Of a DNA stretch of 64,000 nt, positions 28,701 to 37,543 are shown one piece after another. Every line of letters starts with the position of its first letter. Within the stretch, counting starts at the first letter, position 1. Source of the DNA: JAQUTK01 sp963677415 (GTDB taxonomy: Bacteria; Bacteroidota; Bacteroidia; Bacteroidales; JAQUTK01); assembly GCA_963677415.2 (NCBI GenBank), contig CAXXFJ010000017.1, positions 36,669 through 100,668 on the forward strand, in the 5' to 3' direction. Under the pieces are notes generated by a model. That model made no database searches, was not told where the DNA came from, and was given only the letters and a program-made list of their open reading frames with translations. The translations under genes were made by a program, and so were the position numbers.

Positions 28701-28854
28701 TTTTACAAATGACATGGGCAGCGAACTTCAAAGTCCTCTTGCGATTGCAATGATTGGAGCAATGGTCATCGGAACGATAGTGTCATTGTTTATGATTCCA
28801 CTGGCTTACTGGGCAATATACAGGAAGAGTGAAGTCGTTGACAGGAGTAATTAA
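25729..28854 (+). CDS. RND efflux transporter, first subunit
   Basis: A 1041-aa AcrB-family inner-membrane pump. The N-terminus is canonical (LIDRPIAVFMSFAALFILG ... LPNIDIPEITVQI). Helix 4 has GMMIDNSIIV, keeping one of the two proton-relay Asp residues, the second being Asn. Helix 10 has GIVINDSIL where AcrB has GLSAKNAIL, so the relay Lys is replaced. A second, different RND gene begins 6 bp later, so the working pump may be a heterotrimer. Substrate unknown; placement between propeller genes hints at peptide or lipid export or self-protection. Confidence 0.93.
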   Translation: MIKYLIDRPIAVFMSFAALFILGVVTYFTLPVSLLPNIDIPEITVQINDANTSARELENNIVKSVRNQLLQVGKLRDIRSEVRDGSALIRLTFDYGTNTDLAFIEVNEKIDLAMSGLSRDVERPRVVKSNTTDIPVFYVNMTQKDIGNAGTDDELGFLRLSELAETVVKRRIEQLPEVVMADITGVVYYQLQLRPNQQIMAVSGITSDDIKNALVSNNVEPGSMTVRDGFYEYNIKFSSILRSPEDVENILLRKNDRIFRLKDIADIEIVSQRQTGVALANNKNTVTLAVIKQSEENMDNMKKSLNETLDYFRQQNPEIDFEVTRNQTELLDYTISNLQQNMLLSFCFILIISFIFMGDMKLSLIIGSSMIISIVICAIFFYLFGRSLNIISLAGLITALGMMIDNSIIVTDNITRYREEGLSLDNACCKGTEEIITPMLSSSLTTVAVFAPLVFMSGIAGAIFSDEAFSITIGLMVSYITGILFLPVAYKLAYSVKRIKRPATKTRIGVIVNGIVSRFNYYNLKLTTGMERYYHAGIEYTFRHKRMNALIFISVFPLCILMFYIIAKERMPKIDQKELLIRMDWNENLHLDESVRRVRGILKSIESKDVKEHSAFVGQQQFLLNRDVELSSSEAELYVKTTTPDAIKPLEDSLRAVISRSYPRAAFSFAPPATLFEKIFSTGEPELKIELYARNREQMPEADSIRALEQRINNKTGEHSSGITFDNQLNLTIDRNKLLLYNVDYYEVINLLSTAFNVNTVTTLRSYQQYLPITLVGEEKTINRLLAETLVDTRRGSDGKVYPVPLRELVQVSPSEELKSISAGKTDEYIPITYFETKNPDKLMKTAGEEIRKQGIFDVAFSGRLFANEQMMHEMVIILAVSLLLMYFILASQFESFLQPLIVLTEIPIDIAGALVILYICGHTLNLMSAIGIIITCGIVINDSILKIEVINQLRKEGVPLMKAIHEAGHRRLRAIVMTSLTTILGMVPLLFTNDMGSELQSPLAIAMIGAMVIGTIVSLFMIPLAYWAIYRKSEVVDRSN

Positions 28855-28860
28855 ATTAAG

Positions 28861-31800
28861 ATGCGCACAATAATTCCTTTTATTTGTCTTGCTTTGCTCG
28901 GTATTGCCGTGCTTCCTCTGCTGACTGTAAAGTTGGCACCTTCGCGCAACTTGCCTTCGCTCTCGGTCTACTATAACATGCCAAATAATTCGGCGAGGGT
29001 AGTAGAGATGGAGGCCACATCGAAGCTTGAGGGACTCTTGTCGCGGGTAAGGGGTTTGCGCAAGATTCGTTCTAACTCTTCCAATGGCTCCGGTCAAATC
29101 ACTCTCGAACTGGATCGTTATACGGATATTGAGATGGCTCGCTTCGAGGTATCCACGATTATCCGACAGGCGCGTGCTCTGCTGCCCGAGTCAGTCTCTT
29201 ATCCGTATGTATCCGCGCAGCGAAGCGACGAGAAGGCGGATATCGCTTTCATGACCTACCTCTTGAATGCTCCTGCTACCCCTTATTACATCAGTAAGTA
29301 TGCGGAAGAACGAATACAGCCAGAGTTGGCGCAGTTGGATGGTGTATATAAGGTGACCGTAAGTGGGGCTACTCCGATGGAGTGGCAACTGGAGTATGAT
29401 CTGGATAGGCTTTCTGCGGCCGGGGTTACAGTCGGTGATATTCGTACAGCCATTCAGCAATATCTCTCAAAGATGGCTTTGGGCACAGTACGTTGGGAAT
29501 CACCAGAGGGGGATGAACGGATGATCCGTCTCACCCTGGCGGGTGAAGGGATGAAAGATACGTTTGATCCCGCTAAGATTACGGTACGAAACAGTCGCAA
29601 TGAATCTGTTGGGTTGGAGCGCTTGGTAAAGGTGACACACTGCGAGCAAGAACCGCAAGGATACTATCGTGTCAACGGCATGAACTCTGTTTACCTTTCC
29701 ATCACAGCTGATGAAGGAGCCAACCAATTAAAACTAGGGAAACTTGTAAAGGACAAGATGGAGGAACTTTCCCACACTTTCCCTGCCGGATATAAAATGA
29801 CATTGAGTTCTGATACCACTGAGGTTATCAATGATTCGTTGGATACGATTTATTTCCGCTCCGGACTGACAATGCTTATTCTTTTACTTTTTGTTTTGTT
29901 GATTACCCGCAGTTTTAGATACCTCTATCTTATCTCCATTAGTATTGTGATCAACCTTGCCATATCAGCTTTCTTCTACTATCTTCTCGGGTTGGAAATA
30001 CAGATTTTCTCGTTGGCGGGCATCACCCTTTCCCTTAGTCTGATTATGGACAATACGATAGTGATGGTCAACCATCTGATGTATCACAAGGATCGTAAAG
30101 TATTTCTTGCTTTGTTGGCTGCAACCCTAACGACCATAGCTGCCCTATCTGTAGTCTTCTTTCTGGATGAGTCAATCCGGTTGAACCTGGAGGATTTTTC
30201 CAAGGTCATCATCGTTAATCTTGTGGTTTCTTTATTTACGACACTCTTTCTGGTACCATCTTTGATGGATAAAATAGCAATGAAAGAGCGTGAGAATAAT
30301 GTGCGTAGCTTTACTATAAGGCGCTGGATGGCAAGGATTACATTCATGTATGAGTGGGTTATCAGATTTCTAATGCGATGGCGTACTACTACGGTTTTTG
30401 TATTGATTCTTTCTTTTGGTTTGCCTCTCTTCCAGTTGCCCAAAACGATGAAAGGTCAGTCGGAGTTTGTGAAGACCTACAATATGTTGATGAACAAAAG
30501 GAATTCATTTACAGAGAAGGCATTGCCTGAAATCTATAAATGGACGGGGGGGACGCTGCGTCTTTTTGTTCAAAAAGTAAGCGAGGGCAATTATGGCAAA
30601 GCGGAACAGGGAGAGAAGGTGGTTTATATTACTGCTACACTTCCCACTGGCTCTACCCTGAAGCAGATGAATGATTTGGCGGTGCAGATGGAGTCGTATC
30701 TCAGCACCTTTACGGGTATCAAGCGATTTGAGACCACAGTATCTGGACCCCGTCGTACATCCTTTCGTGTTTACTTTACGAAAGAAAATCAATATTCAGG
30801 TTTCCCGTATCAATTCAAGCAGGATGCTTTCTACAAAGGGATTGAATTAGGAAGTGGTAGCTGGACGGTCTCCGGATTGGATGATTCCAGATCCTTATCC
30901 AATGAGGTCACCGAGTATAGTGGTCAAAGCCGTTTGTTGATGACCGGCTACAATTATGACCAACTCTACGACTATGCCTTGCAGGTGAGAGATACACTGC
31001 TCACTTACCGCCGTATCTCGGAAGTGCTGATTAATTCAGAGTTTCAAATGACGAAGGACGATTACAGAGAGTTTTTTACGGATATTGACAGCCGTCGTCT
31101 TATTGAAAATCAATTTTCACCACAACAACTATTCAGTTCCTTTACGCCAATGTTTGTACATGGGCAGCGGGTCGGCTCTCTCTCTACCCCTGATGGAAGT
31201 GAAGCAATAAAGCTTTATGCAGAACAGTCTCGCGAATATGATGTGTGGAACATGATGCATCTTCCCATCGGCAGTAGCTCGAATCATACGAAGATGATGG
31301 AAGTGGCTACCATTGAGAAAGGCAAGGCTGCGCAGAATGTAGTAAAAGAGGATCAGCAATATCTATTGTGTCTGCAATATGCCTATACCGGCTCTGGCAA
31401 TCAACAAGGCAAGGTTGTGAAGAGGATTGAAGAGGATTTTACCAACATGCTGCCTATGGGTTATACGATCGAAGAGCCTGACCGTGAGTATTGGCAGCCA
31501 ACCGAGAAGAGGCAGTACCTGCTTATTTTGCTGGTTGTGACGATTATATGGTTTATCACCAGCATCTTATTCAACAGTACCAAACAGTCATTAGCGGTAA
31601 TCTTTGTCATTCCGGTTGCCTTTGTTGGCGTCTTTCTGACATTCTACCAGTTTGGGTTACGCTTTGATGAAGGGGGATTTTCTTCATTTGTCTTACTCTC
31701 CGGTATTACGGTCAATGCGTGTATCTATATCATTGATGAGTATAACAACATCATGAAAAGAAGGCCCAATTATGACCCGATGCGTGCTTATCTTAAGTCT

Positions 31801-32028
31801 TGGAATGCTAAGATCACTCCGGTATTCGTTACTACCATCTCAACCATGCTGGGATTTATACCTTTTATGATTGGAGCGCATAAAGAGGCCTTCTGGTTTC
31901 CACTTGCAGCAGGTACCATCGGTGGACTGGCTTTCTCTCTGATTGGAGTTTTCTTGTATCTACCATTATTTACATTGAACCGGAAGAAGATTAATAAAGG
32001 GGGGAATAAAAAACTTAACACAAAATAA
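28861..32028 (+). CDS. RND efflux transporter, second subunit
   Basis: A 1055-aa RND protein that is divergent from its neighbour. The N-terminus lacks the usual RP(I/V) motif and starts MRTIIPFICLALLGIAVLPLL. Helix 4 shows LSLIMDNTIVMVNH (one Asp), and the late helix shows SGITVNACIYIIDEYNNI. It belongs to the same operon as 24637-28854. Two-gene RND sets are known to assemble mixed trimers in other bacteria; that is inferred here. The first gene of the propeller array begins 90 bp after its stop, with no terminator seen. Confidence 0.9.
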   Translation: MRTIIPFICLALLGIAVLPLLTVKLAPSRNLPSLSVYYNMPNNSARVVEMEATSKLEGLLSRVRGLRKIRSNSSNGSGQITLELDRYTDIEMARFEVSTIIRQARALLPESVSYPYVSAQRSDEKADIAFMTYLLNAPATPYYISKYAEERIQPELAQLDGVYKVTVSGATPMEWQLEYDLDRLSAAGVTVGDIRTAIQQYLSKMALGTVRWESPEGDERMIRLTLAGEGMKDTFDPAKITVRNSRNESVGLERLVKVTHCEQEPQGYYRVNGMNSVYLSITADEGANQLKLGKLVKDKMEELSHTFPAGYKMTLSSDTTEVINDSLDTIYFRSGLTMLILLLFVLLITRSFRYLYLISISIVINLAISAFFYYLLGLEIQIFSLAGITLSLSLIMDNTIVMVNHLMYHKDRKVFLALLAATLTTIAALSVVFFLDESIRLNLEDFSKVIIVNLVVSLFTTLFLVPSLMDKIAMKERENNVRSFTIRRWMARITFMYEWVIRFLMRWRTTTVFVLILSFGLPLFQLPKTMKGQSEFVKTYNMLMNKRNSFTEKALPEIYKWTGGTLRLFVQKVSEGNYGKAEQGEKVVYITATLPTGSTLKQMNDLAVQMESYLSTFTGIKRFETTVSGPRRTSFRVYFTKENQYSGFPYQFKQDAFYKGIELGSGSWTVSGLDDSRSLSNEVTEYSGQSRLLMTGYNYDQLYDYALQVRDTLLTYRRISEVLINSEFQMTKDDYREFFTDIDSRRLIENQFSPQQLFSSFTPMFVHGQRVGSLSTPDGSEAIKLYAEQSREYDVWNMMHLPIGSSSNHTKMMEVATIEKGKAAQNVVKEDQQYLLCLQYAYTGSGNQQGKVVKRIEEDFTNMLPMGYTIEEPDREYWQPTEKRQYLLILLVVTIIWFITSILFNSTKQSLAVIFVIPVAFVGVFLTFYQFGLRFDEGGFSSFVLLSGITVNACIYIIDEYNNIMKRRPNYDPMRAYLKSWNAKITPVFVTTISTMLGFIPFMIGAHKEAFWFPLAAGTIGGLAFSLIGVFLYLPLFTLNRKKINKGGNKKLNTK

Positions 32029-32117
32029 GAAATAGAAGAAACTCTCGTTAATTAGTTTGAACCGAAGAAGGTGATCCGTGAAATAAACATCTATAAACGA
32101 ACCAACTAAGAAGAATC

Positions 32118-33293
32118 ATGAAAAACTGGTTTCAAAAAGTCTTTCTGATGGCAACTCTGTTGCTATGCAGTAGCTATGGTGTTAGTCAGGAGTCGAAACT
32201 CGTACGAAAGACGGTTATGGCCGCAAAGAATACGATCAAAGAAAGCGACTTCGGCAAGAAGTATGACTTCTATGATGTAATCAAAGACATCGAGTTTCTT
32301 CCTTTAGAGATGACAGATGAGTCCATCGTCGGTAGCGTTTCAAAGATCACGTTATATAAGAATTTTATACTAGTCTTGGACAGACAGACTAGATCGATAT
32401 TCATCTTTGATGATAAAGGGAAGTACATCAAAAAGATCGCACGGGTGGGGAGTGGCCCCGGTGAGTACAATGATATTAATGATTTCTGTGTGCATCCACA
32501 GACAGGAATGATTACCATTGCAACTAGTTCAAGAAAAATCATTACTTGTAGCTTTGATTTAAAGGAATTCAAAGAATACAATGATGTTCCGTATGCGGTT
32601 GGGATCGAGCAATTTAATAACGGTTATTATGCAATTACTTCGACTCAAGAAGAGGCTAATCTTTATATTCTTGACCCTAATATGAAGATTGTGCATAAAG
32701 GACTGGCTAATCCGTTTCCTGAACTTTCAATACTTAATAACTCTTTTACAAAACTAGGGGATACAATCTTGTGCAGATTGCCTACCAGTTACAATGATAC
32801 AATTTATCAGATCACTTCGAACTCCTTCAGACCCTGGAGAGTACCTAATTTTGAGGTTCATCCAGATTATTCAAATCCGACCCAATATATGGCACCTAAT
32901 CCTTGGGGTTTCCAAAGCTATTATTGTCCGGATATGCAAATTAGTGGAGCTGTTCCTTATTCAGAAACAAATAAGTTTATAGTATTTGGAATGATATATC
33001 CGCGGAATAGAGATGGGGTGGCGAGTATAAGTTATGTACTTTATTCAAAGAAGAATAAAACGGTTAAGGTGTTTTCTTTTTCTTCTCTTCAAAACGCACC
33101 TTTCGACCGTCCTATTCCATTTTGTGGAGTCCCGGATAACAAAGGGAGAATTGTTGGTGCAATGGATGCAAACTTTATCCTTGATTGTAAGATCACAAAG
33201 GATGACCCGATAACTTCACGAATAAAGGAGCTCAAGAAAGAATTGAATGAAGAGTCCAATCCGGTAATTACGTTCATTACTTATAAAGAGTGA
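32118..33293 (+). CDS. Array propeller P1
   Basis: A 391-aa secreted six-bladed beta-propeller. The signal peptide reads MKNWFQKVFLMATLLLCSSYG; a Cys is present but the preceding residue is Leu, so a true lipobox is doubtful. RVGSGPGEYNDINDF carries the family signature. It differs from the later copies in its first residues and in having an unrelated upstream region, so it may be the founding copy or the one transcribed from the RND operon. Its ITSTQEEANLYILD segment matches P7 best. Confidence 0.85.
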   Translation: MKNWFQKVFLMATLLLCSSYGVSQESKLVRKTVMAAKNTIKESDFGKKYDFYDVIKDIEFLPLEMTDESIVGSVSKITLYKNFILVLDRQTRSIFIFDDKGKYIKKIARVGSGPGEYNDINDFCVHPQTGMITIATSSRKIITCSFDLKEFKEYNDVPYAVGIEQFNNGYYAITSTQEEANLYILDPNMKIVHKGLANPFPELSILNNSFTKLGDTILCRLPTSYNDTIYQITSNSFRPWRVPNFEVHPDYSNPTQYMAPNPWGFQSYYCPDMQISGAVPYSETNKFIVFGMIYPRNRDGVASISYVLYSKKNKTVKVFSFSSLQNAPFDRPIPFCGVPDNKGRIVGAMDANFILDCKITKDDPITSRIKELKKELNEESNPVITFITYKE

Positions 33294-33329
33294 GTCCACA
33301 GGACAAGTGCCATAACACACTGTTGCGAT

Positions 33330-33343
33330 GTCTCCAATGAGAC
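33330..33343 (+). other. Conserved intergenic hairpin (also in six other spacers)
   Basis: GTCTC-CAAT-GAGAC, about 36 nt after the P1 stop. Equivalent hairpins are at 34643-34656 (same), 37426-37441 (TGTCTT/AAGACA), 38728-38742 (CTGTC/GACAG), 40042-40055 (same as first), 41369-41382 (GTCTC/GAGGC, G-U) and 42688-42703 (TCTTTC/GAAAGA). The stem bases change but pairing is kept, which supports a functional RNA structure. Possible roles are message end-processing, partial termination or stability. Confidence 0.65.
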
Positions 33344-33410
33344 GGATGCACGAAGATATTTGTTCTCTGATACCTGTTTGTTGTTATTATTTGTTGGAGA
33401 TAAATTAAAC

Positions 33411-33429
33411 GGAGCGAGTCACTTCCTCC
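33411..33429 (+). promoter_or_regulatory. Conserved leader element before array genes
   Basis: GGAGCGAGTCACTTCCTCC ends 16 nt before the P2 start codon and recurs almost unchanged before P3, P4, P5, P6, P7 and P8. It can fold as GGAG-C-GAG / CTT-C-CTCC around a UCA loop. Near-invariance in a non-coding position suggests a leader control element. Its GGAG is too far from the ATG to act as a normal ribosome binding site. Confidence 0.5.
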
Positions 33430-33445
33430 TCTAAATTATATATAG

Positions 33446-34606
33446 ATGAGAAACAGTATGCAAAAAGCCTTTCTGATGGCAATTCTGTTGCTATGCAGTA
33501 GTTACGGTCGAAGTCAGGAATCGAATCTCACACGAAAGACTGTTATGGCCGCAAAGAATACGATCAAAAGAAGTGACTTCGGCAAGACGTATGATTTCTA
33601 TGATGTAATCAATGACATCGAGTTTGTTCCTTTAGAAATGACAGATGAGTGCATTATTGGAGTAGTTTCAAAGATCAAGTTCTACAAGAATTTTATACTT
33701 GTCTTGGATAGACAGACTAAATCAATATTCATCTTTGATGATAAGGGAAAGTATATCAAAAAGATTTCACGTGTAGGGAGTGGTCCCGGTGAGTACAAGG
33801 AAATTAAAGATTTCTGTGTGCATCCACAGACAGGAATGATTACCACTGTGACATCTTCAAGAAAAATCATCACGTATAGTTTTGATTTAAAGGAATTCAA
33901 AGAGTATAATGATGTTCCGTATACGGTCGGGATCGAGCAATTCAATAACGGCTATTATGCTATTACCGCAATGGAAAAAGAGGCCAATCTTTATATCCTT
34001 GATGCGAATATGAAGATTGTGCTTAAAGGTTTAGCTAATCCTTTTCAATATACAGGAGTACTTAGGAATTCTTTTACGAAATTTGGGGATACAATCTTGT
34101 GCATATTGCCTACCTATTACAATGATACAATTTATCAGATCACTCCAAACTCCTTCAGGCCCTGGAGAGTGCCTGATTTCGAAGTTCATCCTGATTATTC
34201 AAATCCGATTAAATATATGGAAGATCATCCTGTTTTGCATCGATTTTATAATTGTCAGGATATGCAAATATGCGGAAGTTATCCTTATTCAGAAACAAAT
34301 CAGTTTGTTTTATATGGAATGGTATATGGAGGGGCAAATATAAGACATGTGATTTATTCAAAGAAGAATAAAACGGTTAAGATCTTTTCTTTTTCTTCTC
34401 TTCAAAATGCACCTTTCGACCGTCCAATTACATATATTGGAGTTCCGGATAATAAAGGGAGATTTGTAAGTGCAATGGATGTAAACTTTCTCCTGGACTG
34501 TAAGATCACAAAGGATGACCCAATAACTTCACGAATAAAGGAGCTCAAGAAACAATTGAATGAAGAGTCCAATCCAGTAATTACGTTCATTACTTATAAA
34601 GAGTGA
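33446..34606 (+). CDS. Array propeller P2
   Basis: A 386-aa secreted beta-propeller with signal peptide MRNSMQKAFLMAILLLCSSYG. Family signature RVGSGPGEYKEIKDF. It shares the block KYMEDHPVL only with P7 and NPFQYT only with P6, although neither is adjacent, which is a sign of mosaic exchange. The conserved tail is complete. Its spacer to P3 is nearly identical to the P1-P2 spacer. Confidence 0.85.
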   Translation: MRNSMQKAFLMAILLLCSSYGRSQESNLTRKTVMAAKNTIKRSDFGKTYDFYDVINDIEFVPLEMTDECIIGVVSKIKFYKNFILVLDRQTKSIFIFDDKGKYIKKISRVGSGPGEYKEIKDFCVHPQTGMITTVTSSRKIITYSFDLKEFKEYNDVPYTVGIEQFNNGYYAITAMEKEANLYILDANMKIVLKGLANPFQYTGVLRNSFTKFGDTILCILPTYYNDTIYQITPNSFRPWRVPDFEVHPDYSNPIKYMEDHPVLHRFYNCQDMQICGSYPYSETNQFVLYGMVYGGANIRHVIYSKKNKTVKIFSFSSLQNAPFDRPITYIGVPDNKGRFVSAMDVNFLLDCKITKDDPITSRIKELKKQLNEESNPVITFITYKE

Positions 34607-34758
34607 GTCCACAGGACAAGTGCCATAACACACTGTTGCGATGTCTCCAATGAGACGGATGCACGAAGATATTTGTTCTCTGATACCTGTTTTTTTTTAT
34701 TATGTGTTGCAGCTAAATTAAACGGAGAGAGTCACTTCCTCCTCTAAATTATATATAG

Positions 34759-34810
34759 ATGAGAAACAGTATGCAAAAAGCCTTTCTGATGGCAATTCTG
34801 TTGCTATGTA
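34759..34810 (+). pseudogene. Array propeller P3, 5' fragment
   Basis: The first 17 codons of P3 (MRNSMQKAFLMAILLLC) up to the insertion point. Translation would run into the insertion sequence and stop at a TGA about 30 bases later, giving only a truncated signal peptide. The rest of the gene lies at 36279-37393. Confidence 0.9.
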
Positions 34811-36272
34811 GTCACTCCTTAATTGATATATACTGAGTTTATATTCAATAAATTAGTATCAGAAAAGCTTGTGTATTATTGCAGAAAAGAGTAATTTTAA
34901 GGTATAAAAGTCTGCAAATAATGATAGGGAAATTAGAGAAAAAAGGACAACGAGATTTATTTCGTCCGATGCTTGAAGATTTTATTGACATGAATCAGGA
35001 GTTGGTTTTATTGTCCCAACGCATTGACTGGTCATATTTTGAGAAGGAGTTCTCAGTTTATTATTCTGATAAAGGAGCTCCGAGTGTTCCCATTCGTATG
35101 ATGGTTGGTTGTTTGATGTTGAAACATTTGTACAATATAGGCGATGAACGTCTTCCGGAGTATTGGGTGCGCGATGTTTATTTTCAGTATTTCTGTGGAG
35201 TTGTACATTTCGAGCATAAATTTCCATTCGATGCGAGCGATTTTGTTCATTTTCGTCATCGTGTTGGTGAAGAAGGGATCTCCAAAATATTTTCGTACAG
35301 TGTTCATCTGCACGGGGCAGATCTACCAAAGCAGTCTAAATTTGTTTTGTCGGATACCACTGTTCAGGAGAATAACACCACTTTTCCAACGGACGCAAAA
35401 CTTTGTAAGAAGGTGATAGACAAATGCAATACCATTGCCCAAAAGGAAGGAATTAGTCAACGTCAGCGTTATACCCGGGAGAGCAAACAATTGGTGAGGG
35501 ATACTTACAACGGAAAACATCCAAAGCGAATCAAACAGGCTCGCAAAGCAAAGAAACGCTTGAAGACCATTGCAAACACCCAGATTCGCGAGTTGGAAAG
35601 GAAGATGAGCCAGGAACTGAAAGGGAAATACGAAAAGGAGTTTGATCTTTTCAAACGAGCCGTGAATCAGAAGCAAAACGATACAAACAAGATTTACAGT
35701 ATTCACAAACCATTTACCCGTTGCATAGCCAAAGGCAAACCTCACAGACAATATGAGTTTGGGAACAAAGTCGGACTGATAACAACAGGAAACAAAGGGA
35801 AGAAAATCATAACGGCAATAAAATCTTTTTTGGAGAATCCTTTTGATGGGCACACCATTGAGCCATTGCTTAAGCAGATGGAAAATAACAATTTGAGATT
35901 ACCCGAAGAATTGGCTTATGATCGTGGAGGTAAAGGTAAAGCACAAATAAAGGGAGTAAAAATAATCATCCCGGCAAAACCCAAAGCAAGCGACACAAAA
36001 TATCAAAAACAGAAAAAACGCAGAAAGTGCAAAGCCAGGGCTGCTATTGAACCAATAATCGGGCATCTAAAACAAGATTTCCGGATGGCACAAAATTATT
36101 TGCTTGGGGAGAAAGGCATACAAATTAATGCTTATATGGCGGCTACAGCGTGGAATCTCAAGAAAATGATGGAAAAACTCAAACTTGAATTTTTGTGCCT
36201 TCTTGCAAAAAGACTAATACGGCAGAATTTTTATTATTCTGCCGCTTGAAAAATGAATTTATAAGGAGAAAC
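34811..36272 (+). mobile_element. IS5/IS1182-type insertion sequence in P3
   Basis: A 1462-bp element bounded by imperfect inverted repeats GTCACTCCTTA (34811-34821) and the complement of GTTTCTCCTTA (36262-36272), 9 of 11 matching. It is flanked by a 6-bp direct repeat TATGTA (34805-34810 and 36273-36278), the target duplication. Removing the element and one repeat restores the P3 reading frame. One transposase gene fills it. The intact ends and open frame suggest a recent insertion. Confidence 0.9.
34921..36249 (+). CDS. DDE transposase of the IS
   Basis: A 442-aa transposase from ATG 34921 (MIGKLEKKGQRDLF); an upstream TTG at 34879 would give 456 aa. The N-terminal DUF772-like region (VPIRMMVGCLMLKHLYN, then FDASDFVHFRHRVGEEG) is followed by a catalytic core with LSDTTVQENNTTFPTDAKL (first Asp), LAYDRGGKGKAQ (second Asp) and CKARAAIEPIIGHLK (Glu region). 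This pattern fits IS5/IS1182-like elements. The frame is complete, so the element may be active. Confidence 0.88.
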   Translation: MIGKLEKKGQRDLFRPMLEDFIDMNQELVLLSQRIDWSYFEKEFSVYYSDKGAPSVPIRMMVGCLMLKHLYNIGDERLPEYWVRDVYFQYFCGVVHFEHKFPFDASDFVHFRHRVGEEGISKIFSYSVHLHGADLPKQSKFVLSDTTVQENNTTFPTDAKLCKKVIDKCNTIAQKEGISQRQRYTRESKQLVRDTYNGKHPKRIKQARKAKKRLKTIANTQIRELERKMSQELKGKYEKEFDLFKRAVNQKQNDTNKIYSIHKPFTRCIAKGKPHRQYEFGNKVGLITTGNKGKKIITAIKSFLENPFDGHTIEPLLKQMENNNLRLPEELAYDRGGKGKAQIKGVKIIIPAKPKASDTKYQKQKKRRKCKARAAIEPIIGHLKQDFRMAQNYLLGEKGIQINAYMAATAWNLKKMMEKLKLEFLCLLAKRLIRQNFYYSAA

Positions 36273-36278
36273 TATGTA

Positions 36279-37393
36279 GTAGTTACGGTCGAAGTCAGGA
36301 GTCGAATCTCATTCGAAAAACGGTTATGGCCGCAAAGAATACGATCAAAGAAAGCGACTTCGGAAAGAAGTATGATTTCTATGATGTAATCAAAGACATT
36401 GAGTTTGTTCCTTTGGAGATGACAGATGAGTCCATTGTCGGAAGAGTTTCAAAGATTAAGTTCTATAATACTTTTATGCTTGTTCTGGATGGACAGACTA
36501 AATCGATATTCATCTTTGACGATAAGGGAAAGTATGTCAGAAAGATCTCACGGGTAGGAAAAGGTCCCGGTGAATACAATGATATTGATGATTTCTGTGT
36601 GCATCCCAAGACCGGAATGATCACTATTGTGACTAGTTCGGGGAAAATTATCACGTATAGTTTTGATTTAAAAGAATTCAAAGAGTACAATGATGTTCCG
36701 TATGCGGTTGGAATCGAGCAATTCAATAACGGCTATTATGCAATAACCTCAATAGAGAAAGAGGCCAATCTTTATATCCTTGATGCAAATATGAAGATTG
36801 TACATAAAGGATTGGCTAATCCATTTCCAATGCCTATAATACTTAATAAATCTTTTACAAAAATGGGAGATACAATCTTGTGCAGATTGCCTACCTATTA
36901 CAATGATACAATTTATCAGATCACTTCAAACTCATTCAGACCCTGGAGAGTGCCAGATTTCGAGGTTCATCCTGATTATTCAAATCCGACTAAATATTTG
37001 GAACCTAATCCTCGGGGTGGCCGAAGTTATAATTGTTCGGATATGAAATTATTTGGAGGTCATCCTTATTCAGAAACAAATAAATTCATATCATTCGCAA
37101 TGACATATTCGAAGTATAGTCAAGGAGTGCAGTCTGTGCTTTATTCAAAGAAGAATAAAACGGTTAAGATCTTTGATTTTTCTTCTCTTCAAAACATACC
37201 CTTCGATCGTCCTATTACTTTTTGTGGAGTCCCGGATAACAAAGGGAGAATCGTAAGTGCAATGGATGTAAACTTTATTCTGGATTGTAAGATCACAAAG
37301 GATGATCCAATAACTTCACGAATAAAGGAGCTCAAGAAACAATTGAATGAAGAGTCCAATCTTGTAATTACGTTCATTACTTATAAAGAGTAA
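36279..37393 (+). pseudogene. Array propeller P3, 3' fragment
   Basis: The remainder of P3 after the insertion sequence, beginning inside the signal peptide region (SSYGRSQESN). An internal ATG at 36326 opens a 355-aa frame, but it would lack the signal peptide and so stay in the cytoplasm. The body is otherwise intact (RVGKGPGEYNDIDDF, conserved tail). It shares NPFPMP with P4. Loss must be recent because there are no further stops. It remains available as a donor for recombination with other copies. Confidence 0.88.
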
Positions 37394-37543
37394 TTTTGCC
37401 GGATAAGTACCGCCCACTGTCGCGATGTCTTCGATAAGACAGAAGCACGAAGATATTCTGTTCTGTCTTAGCCTGTTTGTTTTAGTATTTGTTGGAGTTA
37501 TGTTATACGGAGCGAGTCACTTCCTCCCCTAAATTATATATAG

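Noticed and set aside
24637..32028. Heavy-metal (CusA-like) assignment for the RND pumps
   Set aside because: No metal-binding Met clusters were recognised and the first pump has a standard AcrB-like N-terminus, so no substrate is assigned.
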